The translations under genes were made by a program, and so were the position numbers. The notes below the pieces were generated by a model. It saw only the letters and a list, made by a program, of their open reading frames with translations. It had not been told where the DNA came from and made no database searches. This document shows, one piece after another, positions 38,089 to 51,463 of a stretch of 64,000 nt of DNA. Within the stretch, counting starts at the first letter, position 1; the number at the start of each line of letters is the position of its first letter. This stretch comes from Hydractinia symbiolongicarpus (lineage: Eukaryota; Cnidaria; Hydrozoa; Anthoathecata; Hydractiniidae), in assembly GCF_029227915.1 (NCBI RefSeq), contig NC_079888.1, forward strand, positions 23,912,001 through 23,976,000. The letters run 5' to 3'.

Positions 38089-39639
38089 AACTTTTGACTA
38101 TACGGGCCAAGCCGGGATTTACGGGAAATCGCGGGTTTTCGTTTGCCGGCGATTAAACTTCTTTTATTCAGCGTCTCATCAAAAATGAAAACATTTTTAA
38201 AAACTACAAGTCTCATGGGCTTTAGTGGTGAAAAAATAATTTAAAAAATCGTTCTGGAAATGGGTTTACTCACAGGGTACTTTCTTTGTATACATTTGAC
38301 TATACGTGCCAAGCCCGGGATTTACGGGAAATCGCGGGTTTTCGTTTGCCGGCGATTAAACTTCTTTTATTCAGCGTCTCATCAAAAATGAAAACATTTT
38401 TGAAAACTACAAGTCTCATGCGTTTTAGTGGTGAAAATATAATTTAAAAAATCGTTCGGGAATTGAGTTTACTCCCTGGGTACTTTCTTTGTATACTTTT
38501 GACTATACGGGCCAAGCCGGGATTTACGGGAAATCGCGGGATTTCGTTTGCCGGTGATTAAACTTCTTTTATTCAGCGTCTCATCAAAAATGAAAACATT
38601 TTTAAAACCTACAAGTCTTATGCGTTTTAGTGGTGAAAAAATAATTTAAAAAATCGTTCTGGAAATGAGTTTACTCACAGGGTACTTTCTTTGTATACAT
38701 TCGACTATACGGGCCAAGCCCGGGATTTACGGGAAATCGCGGGTTTCCGTTTTCCGGCGATTGAACCTCTTTCATTAAGCGTCTTATCAAAAATGAAAAC
38801 ATTTTTGAAAACTACAAGTCTCATGCGTTTTAGTGGTGATAAAATAATTTAAAAAATCGTTCGGGAAATGAGTTTACTCCCTGGGTACTTTCTTTGTATA
38901 CTTTTGACTATACGGGCCGAGTCCGGGATTTACGGGAAATCGCGGATTTTCGTTTGCCGGCGATTAAACTGCGTTTATTCAGCGTCTCATCAAAAATGAA
39001 AACATTTTTCAAAACTACAAGTCTCATGCGTTTTAGTGGTGAAAAAATAATTTAAAAAATCGTTCGGGAAATGAGTTTACTCCCTGGGTACTTTCTTTGT
39101 ATACTTTTGACTATACGGGCCAAGCCGGGATTTACGGGAAATCGCGGGTTTTCGTTTGCCGGCGATTAAACTTCTTTTATTCAGCGTCTCATCAAAAATG
39201 AAAACATTTTTGAAAACTACAAGTCTCATGCGTTTTAGTGGTGAAAAAATAATTTAAAAAATTCTTCGGGAAATGAGTTTACTCCCTGGGTACTTTCTTT
39301 GTATACTTTTGACTATATCGGCCAAACCGGGATTTACGGGAAATCGCGTGTTTTCGTTTGCCGGCGATTAAACTTCTTTTATTCAGCGTCTCATCAAAAA
39401 TGAAAACATTTTTGAAAACTACAAGTCTCATGCGTTTTAGTGGTGAAAAAAAAATTTAAAAAATCGTTCTGGAAATGACTTTAATCACAGGGTACTTTCT
39501 TTGTATACATTCGATTATACGGGCCAAGCCCGGGATTTACGGGAAATCGCGGGTTTTCGTTTTCCGGCGATTAAACCTCTTTCATTAAGCGTCTCATCAA
39601 AAATGAAAACATTTTTAAAAACTACAAGTCTCATGCGTT

Positions 39640-41260
39640 TTAGTGGTGAAAATATAATTTAAAAAATCGTTCGGGAAATGAGTTTACTCCCTGGGTACTT
39701 TCTTTGTATACTTTTGACTATACGGACCAAGCCGGGATTTACGGGAAATCGCGGGTTTTCGTTTGCCGGCGATTAAACTTCTTTTATTCAGCGTCTCATC
39801 AAAAATGAAAACATTTTTAAAACCTACAAGTCTTATGCGTTTTAGTGGTGAAAAAATAATTTAAAAAATCGTTCTGGAAATGAGTTTACTCACAGGGTAC
39901 TTTCTTTGTATACATTCGACTATACGGGCCAAGCCCGGGATTTACGGGAAATCGCGGGTTTTCGTTTTCCAGCGATTGAACCTCTTTCATTAAGCGTCTT
40001 ATCAAAAATGAAAACATTTTTGAAAACTACAAGTCTCATGCGTTTTAGTGGAGAAAAAAAAATTTAAAAAATCGTTCGGGAAATGAGTTTACTCCCTGGG
40101 TACTTTCTTTGTATACATTCGACTATACGGGCCAAGCCCCAGATTTACGGGAAAACGCCGGATTTCGTTTGCCGGCGATTAAACCTCTTTCATTAAGCGT
40201 CTCATCAAAAATGAAAACATTTTTGACAACTACAAGTCTCATGCGTTTTAGTGGTGAAAAAATAATTCAAAAAATCGTTCGGGAAATGAGTTTACTCCCT
40301 GGGTACTTTCTTTGTATACTTTTGACTATACGGGCCGAGTCCGGGATTTACGGGAAATCGCGGATTTTCGTTTGCCGGCGATTAAACTGCTTTTATTCAG
40401 CGTCTCATCAAAAATGAGAACATTTTTGACAACTACAAGTCTCATGCGTTTTAGTGGTGAAAATATAATTTAAAAAATCGTTCGGGAAATGAGTTTACTC
40501 CCTGGGTACTTTCTTTGTATACTTTTGACTATACGGACCAAGCCGGGATTTACGGGAAATCGCGGGTTTTCGTTTGCCGGCGATTAAACTTCTTTTATTC
40601 AGCGTCTCATCAAAAATGAAAACATTTTTAAAACCTACAAGTCTTATGCGTTTTAGTGGTGAAAAAATAATTTAAAAAATCGTTCTGGAAATGAGTTTAC
40701 TCACAGGGTACTTTCTTCGTATACATTCGACTATACGGGCCAAGCCCGGGATTTACGAGAAATCGCGGGTTTTCGTTTTCCAGCGATTGAACCTCTTTCA
40801 TTAAGCGTCTTATCAAAAATGAAAACATTTTGGAAAACTGCAAGTCTCATGCGTTTTAGTGGAGAAAAAAAAATTTAAAAAATCGTTCGGAAAATGAGTT
40901 TACTCCCTGGGTACTTTCTTTGTATACATTCGACTATACGGGCCAAGCCCCAGATTTACGGGAAAACGCCGGATTTCGTTTGCCGGCGATTAAACCTCTT
41001 TCATTAAGCGTCTCATCAAAAATGAAAACATTTTTGACAACTACAAGTCTCATGCGTTTTAGTGGTGAAAAAATAATTCAAAAAATCGTTCGGGAAATGA
41101 GTTTACTCCCTGGGTACTTTCTTTGTATACTTTTGACTATACGGGCCGAGTCCGGGATTTACGGGAAATCGCGGATTTTCGTTTGCCGGCGATTAAACTG
41201 CTTTTATTCAGCGTCTCATCAAAAATGAAAACATTTTTGAAAACTACAAGTCTCATGCGT
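39640..41260 (+). repeat. 4-monomer (811 bp) tandem duplication
   Basis: GGTGAAAATATAATTT (about 39648 and 40459), CTATACGGACCAAGCC, CGTTTTCCAGCGATTGAACC, GTGGAGAAAAAAAAATTT and the CCCCAGATTTACGG core recur at 811 bp. Single changes separate the copies, such as TTTCTTTG against TTTCTTCG and ATTTTTGAAAACTAC against ATTTTGGAAAACTGC. A related unit is found 3,850 bp later, at about 44.6-45.1 kb. Confidence 0.85.
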
Positions 41261-41439
41261 TTTAGTGGTGAAAAAATAATTTAAAAATTCGTTCGGGAAA
41301 TGAGTTTACTCCCTGGGTACTTTCTTTGTATACTTTTGACTATACGGGCCAAGCCGGGATTTACGGGAAATCGCGGGTTTTCGTTTGCCGGCGATTAAAC
41401 TTCTTTTATTCAGCGTCTCATCAAAAATGAAAACATTTT

Positions 41440-43869
41440 TCAAAACTACAAGTCTCATGCGTTTTAGTGGTGAAAAAAAAATTTAAAAAATCGTTCGGGA
41501 AATGAGTTTACTCCCTGGGTACTTTCTTTCTATACATTCGACTATACGGGCCAAGCCCTGGATTTACGGGAAAACGCCGGATTTCGTTTGCCGGCGATTA
41601 AACCTCTTTCATTAAGCGTCTCATCAAAAATAAAAACATTTTTGACAACTACAAGTGTCATGCGTTTTAGTGGTGAAAAAATAATTCAAAAAATCGTTCG
41701 GGAAATGAGTTTACTCCCTGGGTACTTTCTTTGTATACTTTTGACTATACGGGCCGAGTCCGGGATTTACGGAAAATCGCGGATTTTCGTTTGCCGGCGA
41801 TTAAACTGCTTTTATTCAGCGTCTCATCAAAAATGAAAACATTTTTGAAAACTACAAGTCTCATGCGTTTTAGTGGTGAAAAAATAATTTAAAAAATCGT
41901 TCGGGAAATGAGTTTACTCCCTGGGTACTTTCTTTGTATACTTTTGACTATACGGGCCAAGCCGGGATTTACGGGAAATCGCGGGTTTTCGTTTGCCGGC
42001 GATTAAACTTCTTTTATTCAGCGTCTCATCAAAAATGAAAACATTTTTGAAAACTACAAGTCTCATGCGTTTTAGTGGTGAAAAAATAATTTAAAAAATC
42101 CTTCGGGAAATGAGTTTACTCCCTGGGTACTTTCTTTGTATACTTTTGACTATACCGGCCAAACCGGGATTTACGGGAAATCGCGTGTTTTCGTTTGCCG
42201 GCGATTAAACTTCTTTTATTCAGCGTCTCATCAAAAATGAAAACATTTTTCAAAACTACAAGTCTCATGCGTTTTAGTGGTGAAAAAAAAATTTAAAAAA
42301 TCGTTCGGGAAATGAGTTTACTCCCTGGGTACTTTCTTTCTATACATTCGACTATACGGGCCAAGCCCCGGATTTACGGGAAAACGCCGGATTTCGTTTG
42401 CCGGCGATTAAACCTCTTTCATTAAGCGTCTCATCAAAAATAAAAACATTTTTGACAACTACAAGTGTCATGCGTTTTAGTGGTGAAAAAATAATTCAAA
42501 AAATCGTTCGGGAAATGAGTTTACTCCCTGGGTACTTTCTTTGTATACTTTTGACTATACGGGCCGAGTCCGGGATTTACGGAAAATCGCGGATTTTCGT
42601 TTGCCGGCGATTAAACTGCTTTTATTCAGCGTCTCATCAAAAATGAAAACATTTTTGAAAACTACAAGTCTCATGCGTTTTAGTGGTGAAAAAATAATTT
42701 AAAAAATCGTTCGGGAAATGAGTTTACTCCCTGGGTACTTTCTTTGTATACTTTTGACTATACGGGCCAAGCCGGGATTTACGGGAAATCGCGGGTTTTC
42801 GTTTGCCGGCGATTAAACTTCTTTTATTCAGCGTCTCATCAAAAATGAAAACATTTTTGAAAACTACAAGTCTCATGCGTTTTAGTGGTGAAAAAATAAT
42901 TTAAAAAATCCTTCGGGAAATGAGTTTACTCCCTGGGTACTTTCTTTGTATACTTTTGACTATACCGGCCAAACCGGGATTTACGGGAAATCGCGTGTTT
43001 TCGTTTGCCGGCGATTAAACTTCTTTTATTCAGCGTCTCATCAAAAATGAAAACATTTTTCAAAACTACAAGTCTCATGCGTTTTAGTGGTGAAAAAAAA
43101 ATTTAAAAAATCGTTCGGGAAATGAGTTTACTCCCTGGGTACTTTCTTTCTATACATTCGACTATACGGGCCAAGCCCCGGATTTGCGGGAAAACGCCGG
43201 ATTTCGTTTGCCGGCGATTAAACCTCTTTCATTAAGCGTCTCATCAAAAATAAAAACATTTTTGACAACTACAAGTGTCATGCGTTTTAGTGGTGAAAAA
43301 ATAATTCAAAAAATCGTTCGGGAAATGAGTTTACTCCCTGGGTACTTTCTTTGTATACTTTTGACTATACGGGCCGAGTCCAGGATTTACGGAAAATCGC
43401 GGATTTTCGTTTGCCGGCGATTAAACTGCTTTTATTCAGCGTCTCATCAAAAATGAAAACATTTTTGAAAACTACAAGTCTCATGCGTTTTAGTGGTGAA
43501 AAAATAATTTAAAAAATCGTTCGGGAAATGAGTTTACTCCCTGGGTACTTTCTTTGTATACTTTTGACTATACGGGCCAAGCCGGGATTTACGGGAAATC
43601 GCGGGTTTTCGTTTGCCGGCGATTAAACTTCTTTTATTCAGCGTCTCATCAAAAATGAAAACATTTTTGAAAACTACAAGTCTCATGCGTTTTAGTGGTG
43701 AAAAAATAATTTAAAAAATCCTTCGGGAAATGAGTTTACTCCCTGGGTATTTTCTTTGTATACTTTTGACTATACCGGCCAAACCGGGATTTACGGGAAA
43801 TCGCGTGTTTTCGTTTGCCGGCGATTAAACTTCTTTTATTCAGCGTCTCATCAAAAATGAAAACATTTT
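41440..43869 (+). repeat. 4-monomer (810 bp) higher-order repeat, three tandem copies
   Basis: Units start near 41440, 42250 and 43060. Each contains CTTTCTATACATTCG, AAAAATAAAAACATTTTTG, the unique ACAAGTGTCATGCG (about 41653, 42463 and 43273) and AATAATTCAAAAAATCG. The last word replaces the usual TTTAA stop-containing motif with TTCAA, which is why open frames run through two monomers here. The first two copies share all markers I checked; the third has GATTTGCGGG and GAGTCCAGG. Confidence 0.88.
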
Positions 43870-45950
43870 TGAAAACTACAAGTCTCATGCGTTTTAGTGG
43901 TGAAAAAAAAATTTAAAAAATCGTTCTGGAAATGACTTTACTCACAGGGTACTTTCTTTGTATACATTCGATTATACGGGCCAAGCCCGGGATTTACGGG
44001 AAATCGCGGGTTTTCGTTTTCCGGCGATTAAACCTCTTTCATTAAGCGTCTCATCAAAAATGAAAACATTTTTGAAAACTACAAGTCTCATGCGTTTTAG
44101 TGGTGAAAAAAAAATTTAAAAAATCGTTCGGAAAATGAGTTTACTCCCTGGGTACTTTCTTTGTATACATTCGACTATACGGGCCAAGCCTCGGATTTAC
44201 GGGAAAACGCGGGATTTCGTTTGCCGGCGATTAAACCTCTTTCATTAAGCGTCTCATCAAAAATGAAAACATTTTTGACAACTACAAGTCTCATGCGTTT
44301 TAGTGGTGAAAAAATAATTTAAAAAATCGTTCATGAAATGAGTTTACTCCCTGGGTACTTTCTTTGTATACTTTTGACTATACGGGCCGAGTCCGGGATT
44401 TACGGGAAATCGCGGATTTTCGTTTGCCGGCGATTAAACTTCTTTTATTCAGCGTCTCATCAAAAATGAAAACATTTTTGAAAACTACAAGTCTCATGCG
44501 TTTTAGTGGTGAAAATATAATTTAAAAAATCGTTCTGGAAATGAGTTTACTTACAGGGTACTTTCTTTGTATACATTCGACTATACGGGCCAAGCCCGGG
44601 ATTTACGGGAAATCGCGGGTTTTCGTTTTCCAGCGATTGAACCTCTTTCATTAAGCGTCTTATCAAAAATGAAAACATTTTTGAAAACTACAAGTCTCAT
44701 GCGTTTTAGTGGAGAAAAAAAAATTTAAAAAATCGTTCGGGAAATGAGTTTACTCCCTGGGTACTTTCTTTGTATACATTCGACTATACGGGCCAAGCCC
44801 CAGATTTACGGGAAAACGCCGGATTTCGTTTGCCGGCGATTAAACCTCTTTCATTAAGCGTCTCATCAAAAATGAAAACATTTTTGACAACTACAAGTCT
44901 CATGCGTTTTAGTGGTGAAAAAATAATTCAAAAAATCGTTCGGGAAATGAGTTTACTCCCTGGGTACTTTCTTTGTATACTTTTGACTATACGGGCCGAG
45001 TCCGGGATTTACGGGAAATCGCGGATTTTCGTTTGCCGGCGATTAAACTGCTTTTATTCAGCGTCTCATCAAAAATGAAAACATTTTTGAATACTACAAG
45101 TCTCATGCGTTTTAGTGGTGAAAAAATAATTTAAAAAATCGTTCGGGAAATGAGTTTACTCCCTGGGTACTTTCTTTGTATACTTTTGACTATACCGGCC
45201 AAACCGGGATTTACGGGAAATCGCGTGTTTTCGTTTGCCGGCGATTAAACTTCTTTTATTCAGCGTCTCATCAAAAATGAAAACATTTTTGAAAACTACA
45301 AGTCTCATGCGTTTTAGTGGTGAAAAAAAAATTTAAAAACTCGTTCTGGAAATGACTTTACTCACAGGGTACTTTCTTTGTATACATTCGATTATACGGG
45401 CCAAGCCCGGGATTTACGGGAAATCGCGGGTTTTCGTTTTCCGGCGATTAAACCTCTTTCATTAAGCGTCTCATCAAAAATGAAAACATTTTTGAAAACT
45501 ACAAGTCTCATGCGTTTTAGTGGTGAAAAAAAAATTTAAAAAATCGTTCGGAAAATGAGTTTACTCCCTGGGTACTTTCTTTGTATACATTCGACTATAC
45601 GGGCCAAGCCTCGGATTTACGGGAAAACGCGGGATTTCGTTTGCCGGCGATTAAACCTCTTTCATTAAGCGTCTCATCAAAAATGAAAACATTTTTGACA
45701 ACTACAAGTCTCATGCGTTTTAGTGGTGAAAAAATAATTTAAAAAATCGTTCATGAAATGAGTTTACTCCCTGGGTACTTTCTTTGTATACTTTTGACTA
45801 TACGGGCCGAGTCCGGGATTTACGGGAAATCGCGGATTTTCGTTTGCCGGCGATTAAACTTCTTTTATTCAGCGTCTCATCAAAAATGAAAACATTTTTG
45901 AAAACTACAAGTCTCATGCGTTTTAGTGGTGAAAATATAATTTAAAAAAT
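43770..45950 (+). repeat. 7-monomer (1,420 bp) duplication
   Basis: AATGACTTTACTCACAGGG at 43931 recurs at 45351 (1,420 bp), with CATTCGATTATACGG, the CCTCGG core, TTCATGAAATGAG and GGTGAAAATATAATTT following in both. About 43770-44530 matches 45190-45950. The unit is not the same series as the 1,418 bp repeat at 26-30 kb. Confidence 0.82.
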
Positions 45951-47804
45951 CGTTCGGGAATTGAGTTTACTCCCTGGGTACTTTCTTTGTATACTTTTGA
46001 CTATACGGGCCAAGCCGGGATTTACGGGAAATCGAGGGTTTTCGTTTGCCGGCGATTAAACTTCTTTTATTCAGCGTCTCATTAAAAATGAAAACATTTT
46101 TAAAACCTACAAGTCTTATGCGTTTTAGTGGTGAAAAAATAATTTAAAAAATCGTTCTGGAAATGAGTTTACTCACATGGTACTTTCTTTGTATACATTC
46201 GACTATACGGGCCAAGCCTGGGATTTACGGGAAATCGCGGGTTTTCGTTTTCCGGCGATTAAACCTCTTTCATTATGCGTCTCATCAAAAATGAAAACAT
46301 TTTTGAAAACTACAAGTCTCATGCGTTTTAGTGGTGAAAAAAAAATTTAAAAAATTCGTCGGGAAATGAGTTTACTCCCTGGGTACTTTCTTTGTATACA
46401 TTCGACTATACGGGCCAAGCCCCGGATTTACGGGAAAACGCCGGATTTCGTTTGCCGGCGATTAATCCTCTTTCATTAAGCGTCTCATCAAAAGTGAAAA
46501 CATTTTTGACAACTACAAGTCTCATGCGTTTTAGTGGTGAAAAAATAATTTAAAAAATCGTTGGGGAAATGAGTTTACTCCCTGGGAACTTTCTTTGTAT
46601 ACTTTTGACTATACGGGCCGAGTCCGGGATTTACGGGATATCGCGGATTTTCGTTTGCCGGCGATTAAACTGCTTTTATTCAGCGTCTCATCAAAAATGA
46701 AAACATTTTTGAAAACTACAAGTCTCATGCGTTTTAGTGGTGAAAAAATAATTTAAAAAATCGTTAGGGAAATGAGTTTACTCCCTGGGTACTTTCTTTG
46801 TATACTTTTGACTATACGGGCCAAGCCGGGATTTACGGGAAATCGCGGGTTTTTGTTTGCCGGCGATTAAACTTCTTTTATTCAGCGTCTCATCAAAAAT
46901 GAAAACATTTTTGAAAACTACAAGTCTCATTCGTTTTAGTGGTGAAAATATAATTTAAAAAATCCTTCGGGAAATGAGTTTACTCCCTGGGTACTTTCTT
47001 TGTATACTTTTGACTATACCGGCCAAGCCGGGATTTACGGGAAATCGCGGGTTTTCGTTTGCCGGCGATTAAACTTCTTTTATTCAGCGTCTCATCAAAA
47101 ATGAAAACATTTTTGAAAACTACAAGTCTCATGCGTTTTAGTGGTGAAAAAAAAATTTAAAAAATCGTTCGGGAAATGAGTTTACTCCCTGGGTACTTTC
47201 TTTGTATACATTCGACTATACGTGCCAAGCCCGGGATTTACGGGAAATCGCGGGTTTTCGTTTGCCGGCGATTAAACTTCTTTTATTCAGCATCTCATCA
47301 AAAATGAAAACATTCTTGAAAACTACAAGTCCCATGCGTTTTAGTGGTGAAAAAATATTTTAAAAAATCGTTCTGGAAATGAGTTTACTCACAGGGTACT
47401 TTCTTTGTATACTTTTGACTATACGGGCCAAGCCGGGATTTACGGGAAATCGCGGGTTTTCGTTTGCCGGCGATTAAACTTCTTTTATTCAGCATCTCAT
47501 CAAAAATGAAAACATTTTTGAAAACTACAAGTCTCATGCGTTTTAGTGGTGAAAAAATAATTCAAAAAATCGTACTGGAAATGAGTTTACTCCCTGGGTA
47601 CTTTCTTTGTATACTTTTGACTATACGGGCCAAGCCGGGATTTACGGGAAATCGCGGGTTTTCGTTTGCCGGCGATCAAACTTCTTTTATTCAGCGTCTC
47701 ATCAAAAATGAAAACATTTTTAAAACCTACAAGTCTTATGCGTTTTAGTGGTGAAAAAATAATTTAAAAAATCGTTCTGGAAATGAGTTTACTCACAGGG
47801 TACT

Positions 47805-50200
47805 TTCTTTGTATATATTTGACTATACGGGCCAAGCCCGGGATTTACGGGAAATCGCGGGTTTTCGTTTTCCGGCGATTAAACCTCTTTCATTAAGCGT
47901 CTCATCAAAAATGAAAACATTTTTGAAAACTACAAGTCTCATGCGTTTTAGTGGTGAAAAAATAATTTAAAAAATCGTTCGGGAAATGAGTTTACTCCCT
48001 GGGTACTTTCTTTGTATACTTTTGACTATACGGGCCGAGTCCGGGATTTACGGGAAATCGCGGATTTTCGTTTGCCGGCGATTAAACTGCTTTTATTCAG
48101 CGTCTCATCAAAAATGAAAACATTTTTGAAAACTACAAGTCTCATGCGTTTTAGTGGTGAAAAAATAATTTAAAAAATCGTTCGGGAATTGAGTTTACTC
48201 CCTGGGTACTTTCTTTGTATACTTTTGACTATACGGGCCAGGCCGGGATTTACGGGAAATCGCGGGTTTTCGTTTGCCGGCGATTAAACTTCTTTTATTC
48301 AGCGTCTCATCAAAAATGAAAACATTTTTGAAAACTACAAGTCTCATGCGTTTTAGTGGTGAAAAAATTATTTAAAAAATCGATCTGGAAATGAGTTTAT
48401 TCCCTGGATACTTTCTTTGTATACTTTTGACTATACGGGCCGAGTCCGGGATTTAGGGAAATCGCAGGTTTTCGTTTGCCGGCGATTAAACTGCTTTTAT
48501 TCAGCGTCTCATCAAAAATGAAAACATTTTTGAAAACTACAAGTCTCATGCGTTTTAGTGGTGAAAAAATAATTTAAAAAATCGTTCGCGAAATGAGTTT
48601 ACTCCCTGGGTACTTTCTTTGTTTACTTTTGACTATACGGGCCAAGCCGGGATTTACAGGAAATCGCGGGTTTTCGTTTGCCGGCGATTAAACTTCTTTT
48701 ATTCAGCGTCTCATCAAAAATGAAAACATTTTTAAAAACTACAAGTCTCATGGGCTTTAGTGGTGAAAAAATAATTTAAAAAATCGTTCTGGAAATGGGT
48801 TTACTCACAGGGTACTTTCTTTGTATACATTCGACTATACGTGCCAAGCCCGGGATTTACGGGAAATCGCGGGTTTTCGTTTGCCGGCGATTAAACTTCT
48901 TTTATTCAGCATCTCATCAAAAATGAAAACATTTTTGAAAACTACAAGTCTCATGCGTTTTAGTGGTGAAAAAATAATTTAAAAAATCGTTCTGGAAATG
49001 GGTTTACTCCCTGGGTACTTTCTTTGTATATATTTGACTATACGGGCCAAGCCCGGGATTTACGGGAAATCGCGGGTTTTCGTTTTCCGGCGATTAAACC
49101 TCTTTCATTAAGCGTCTCATCAAAAATGAAAACATTTTTGAAAACTACAAGTCTCATGCGTTTTAGTGGTGAAAAAATAATTTAAAAAATCGTTCGGGAA
49201 ATGAGTTTACTCCCTGGGTACTTTCTTTGTATACTTTTGACTATACGGGCCGAGTCCGGGATTTACGGGAAATCGCGGATTTTCGTTTGCCGGCGATTAA
49301 ACTGCTTTTATTCAGCGTCTCATCAAAAATGAAAACATTTTTGAAAACTACAAGTCTCATGCGTTTTAGTGGTGAAAAAATAATTTAAAAAATCGTTCGG
49401 GAATTGAGTTTACTCCCTGGGTACTTTCTTTGTATACTTTTGACTATACGGGCCAGGCCGGGATTTACGGGAAATCGCGGGTTTTCGTTTGCCGGCGATT
49501 AAACTTCTTTTATTCAGCGTCTCATCAAAAATGAAAACATTTTTGAAAACTACAAGTCTCATGCGTTTTAGTGGTGAAAAAATTATTTAAAAAATCGATC
49601 TGGAAATGAGTTTATTCCCTGGGTACTTTCTTTGTATACTTTTGACTATACGGGCCGAGTCCGGGATTTAGGGAAATCGCAGGTTTTCGTTTGCCGGCGA
49701 TTAAACTGCTTTTATTCAGCGTCTCATCAAAAATGAAAACATTTTTGAAAACTACAAGTCTCATGCGTTTTAGTGGTGAAAAAATAATTTAAAAAATCGT
49801 TCGCGAAATGAGTTTACTCCCTGGGTACTTTCTTTGTTTACTTTTGACTATACGGGCCAAGCCGGGATTTACAGGAAATCGCGGGTTTTCGTTTGCCGGC
49901 GATTAAACTTCTTTTATTCAGCGTCTCATCAAAAATGAAAACATTTTTAAAAACTACAAGTCTCATGGGCTTTAGTGGTGAAAAAATAATTTAAAAAATC
50001 GTTCTGGAAATGGGTTTACTCACAGGGTACTTTCTTTGTATACATTCGACTATACGTGCCAAGCCCGGGATTTACGGGAAATCGCGGGTTTTCGTTTGCC
50101 GGCGATTAAACTTCTTTTATTCAGCGTCTCATCAAAAATGAAAACATTTTTGAAAACTACAAGTCTCATGCGTTTTAGTGGTGAAAATATAATTTAAAAA
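47805..50200 (+). repeat. 6-monomer (1,214 bp) tandem duplication
   Basis: TTTGTATATATTTGAC recurs at 47808 and 49022, followed in both units by the GGGCCAGGCCGGG core, GGTGAAAAAATTATTT, GAGTTTATTCCCTGG, TTTGTTTACTTTTG and CATGGGCTTTAG. Differences are CTGGATAC against CTGGGTAC (about 48408 and 49622) and AGCATCTCATC against AGCGTCTCATC near 48910 and 50124. Confidence 0.85.
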
Positions 50201-50609
50201 ATCGTTCGGGAAATGAGTTTACTCCCTGGGTACTTTCTTTGTATACTTTTGACTATACGGGCCAAGCCGGGATTTACGGGAAATCGCGGGTTTTCGTTTG
50301 CCGGCGATTAAACCTCTTTCATTAAGCGTCTCATCAAAAATGAAAACATTTTTGAAAACTACAAGTCTCATGCGTTTTAGTGGTGAAAAAATAATTTAAA
50401 AAATCGTTCGGGAAATGAGTTTACTCCCTGGGTACTTTCTTTGTATACTTTTGACTATACGGGCCAAGCCGGGATTTACGGGAAATCGCGGGTTTTCGTT
50501 TGCCGGCGATTAAACTTCTTTTATTCAGCGTCTCATCAAAAATGAAAACATTTTTAAAAACTACAAGTCTCATGCGTTTTAGTGGTGAAAAAATAATTTA
50601 AAAAATCGT

Positions 50610-51462
50610 TCGAGAAATGAGTTTACTCACAGGGTACTTTCTTTGTATACTTTTGACAATACAAGCCAAGCCGGGATTTACGGGAAATCGCGGGTTTTCG
50701 TTTGCCGGCGATTAAACTTCCTTTATTCAGCGTCTCATCAAAAATGAAAACATTTTTAAAACCTACAAGTCTTATGCGTTTTAGTGGTGAAAAAATAATT
50801 TAAAAAATCGTTCTGGAAATGAGTTTACTCACAGGGTACTTTCTTTGTATACATTCGACTATACGGACCAAGCCCGGGATTTACAGGAAATCGCGGGTTT
50901 TCGTTTTTCGGCGATTAAACCTCTTTCATTAAGCGTCTCATCAAAAATGAAAACATTTTTGAAAACTACAAGTCTCATGCGTTTTAGTGGTGAAAAAAAA
51001 ATTTAAAAAATCGTTCGGGAAATGAGTTTACTCCCTGGGTACTTTTTTTGTATACTTTTGACTATACGGGCCAAGCCGGGATTTACGGGAAATCGCGGGT
51101 TTTCGTTTGCCGGCGATTAAACTTCTTTTATTCAGCGTCTCATCAAAAATGAAAACATTTTTAAAAACTACAAGTCTCATGCGTTTTAGTGGTGAAAAAA
51201 TAATTTAAAAAATCGTTCTGGAAATGAGTTTACTCACAGGGTACTTTCTTTGTATACTTTTGACAATACAAGCCAAGCCGGGATTTACGGGAAATCGCGG
51301 GTTTTCGTTTGCCGGCGATTAAACTTCCTTTATTCAGCGTCTCATCAAAAATGAAAACATTTTTAAAACCTACAAGTCTTATGCGTTTTAGTGGTGAAAA
51401 AATAATTTAAAAAATCGTTCTGGAAATGAGTTTACTCACAGGGTACTTTCTTTGTATACATT
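50610..51462 (+). repeat. 3-monomer (607 bp) duplication ending in a truncated monomer
   Basis: GACAATACAAGCC at 50655 and 51262 marks two units 607 bp apart. Both also carry CTTCCTTTATTCAGCG and AAAACCTACAAGTCTTATG. The second unit stops within a monomer at about 51462, where a deletion joins it to the next monomer. Confidence 0.8.
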
Positions 51463-51463
51463 G
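51462..51463 (+). other. Deletion junction: about 105 bp missing from one monomer
   Basis: TTTGTATACATT is followed directly by GAAAACTACAAG. Compared with a complete monomer (for example 48832-48936) the whole GC-rich core, the GCCGGC site and the first part of the A-rich half are missing, leaving a monomer of about 98 bp. ATT precedes both ends of the missing segment in normal monomers, so end joining through short homology is plausible. It is the largest loss I noticed in any monomer. Confidence 0.88.
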
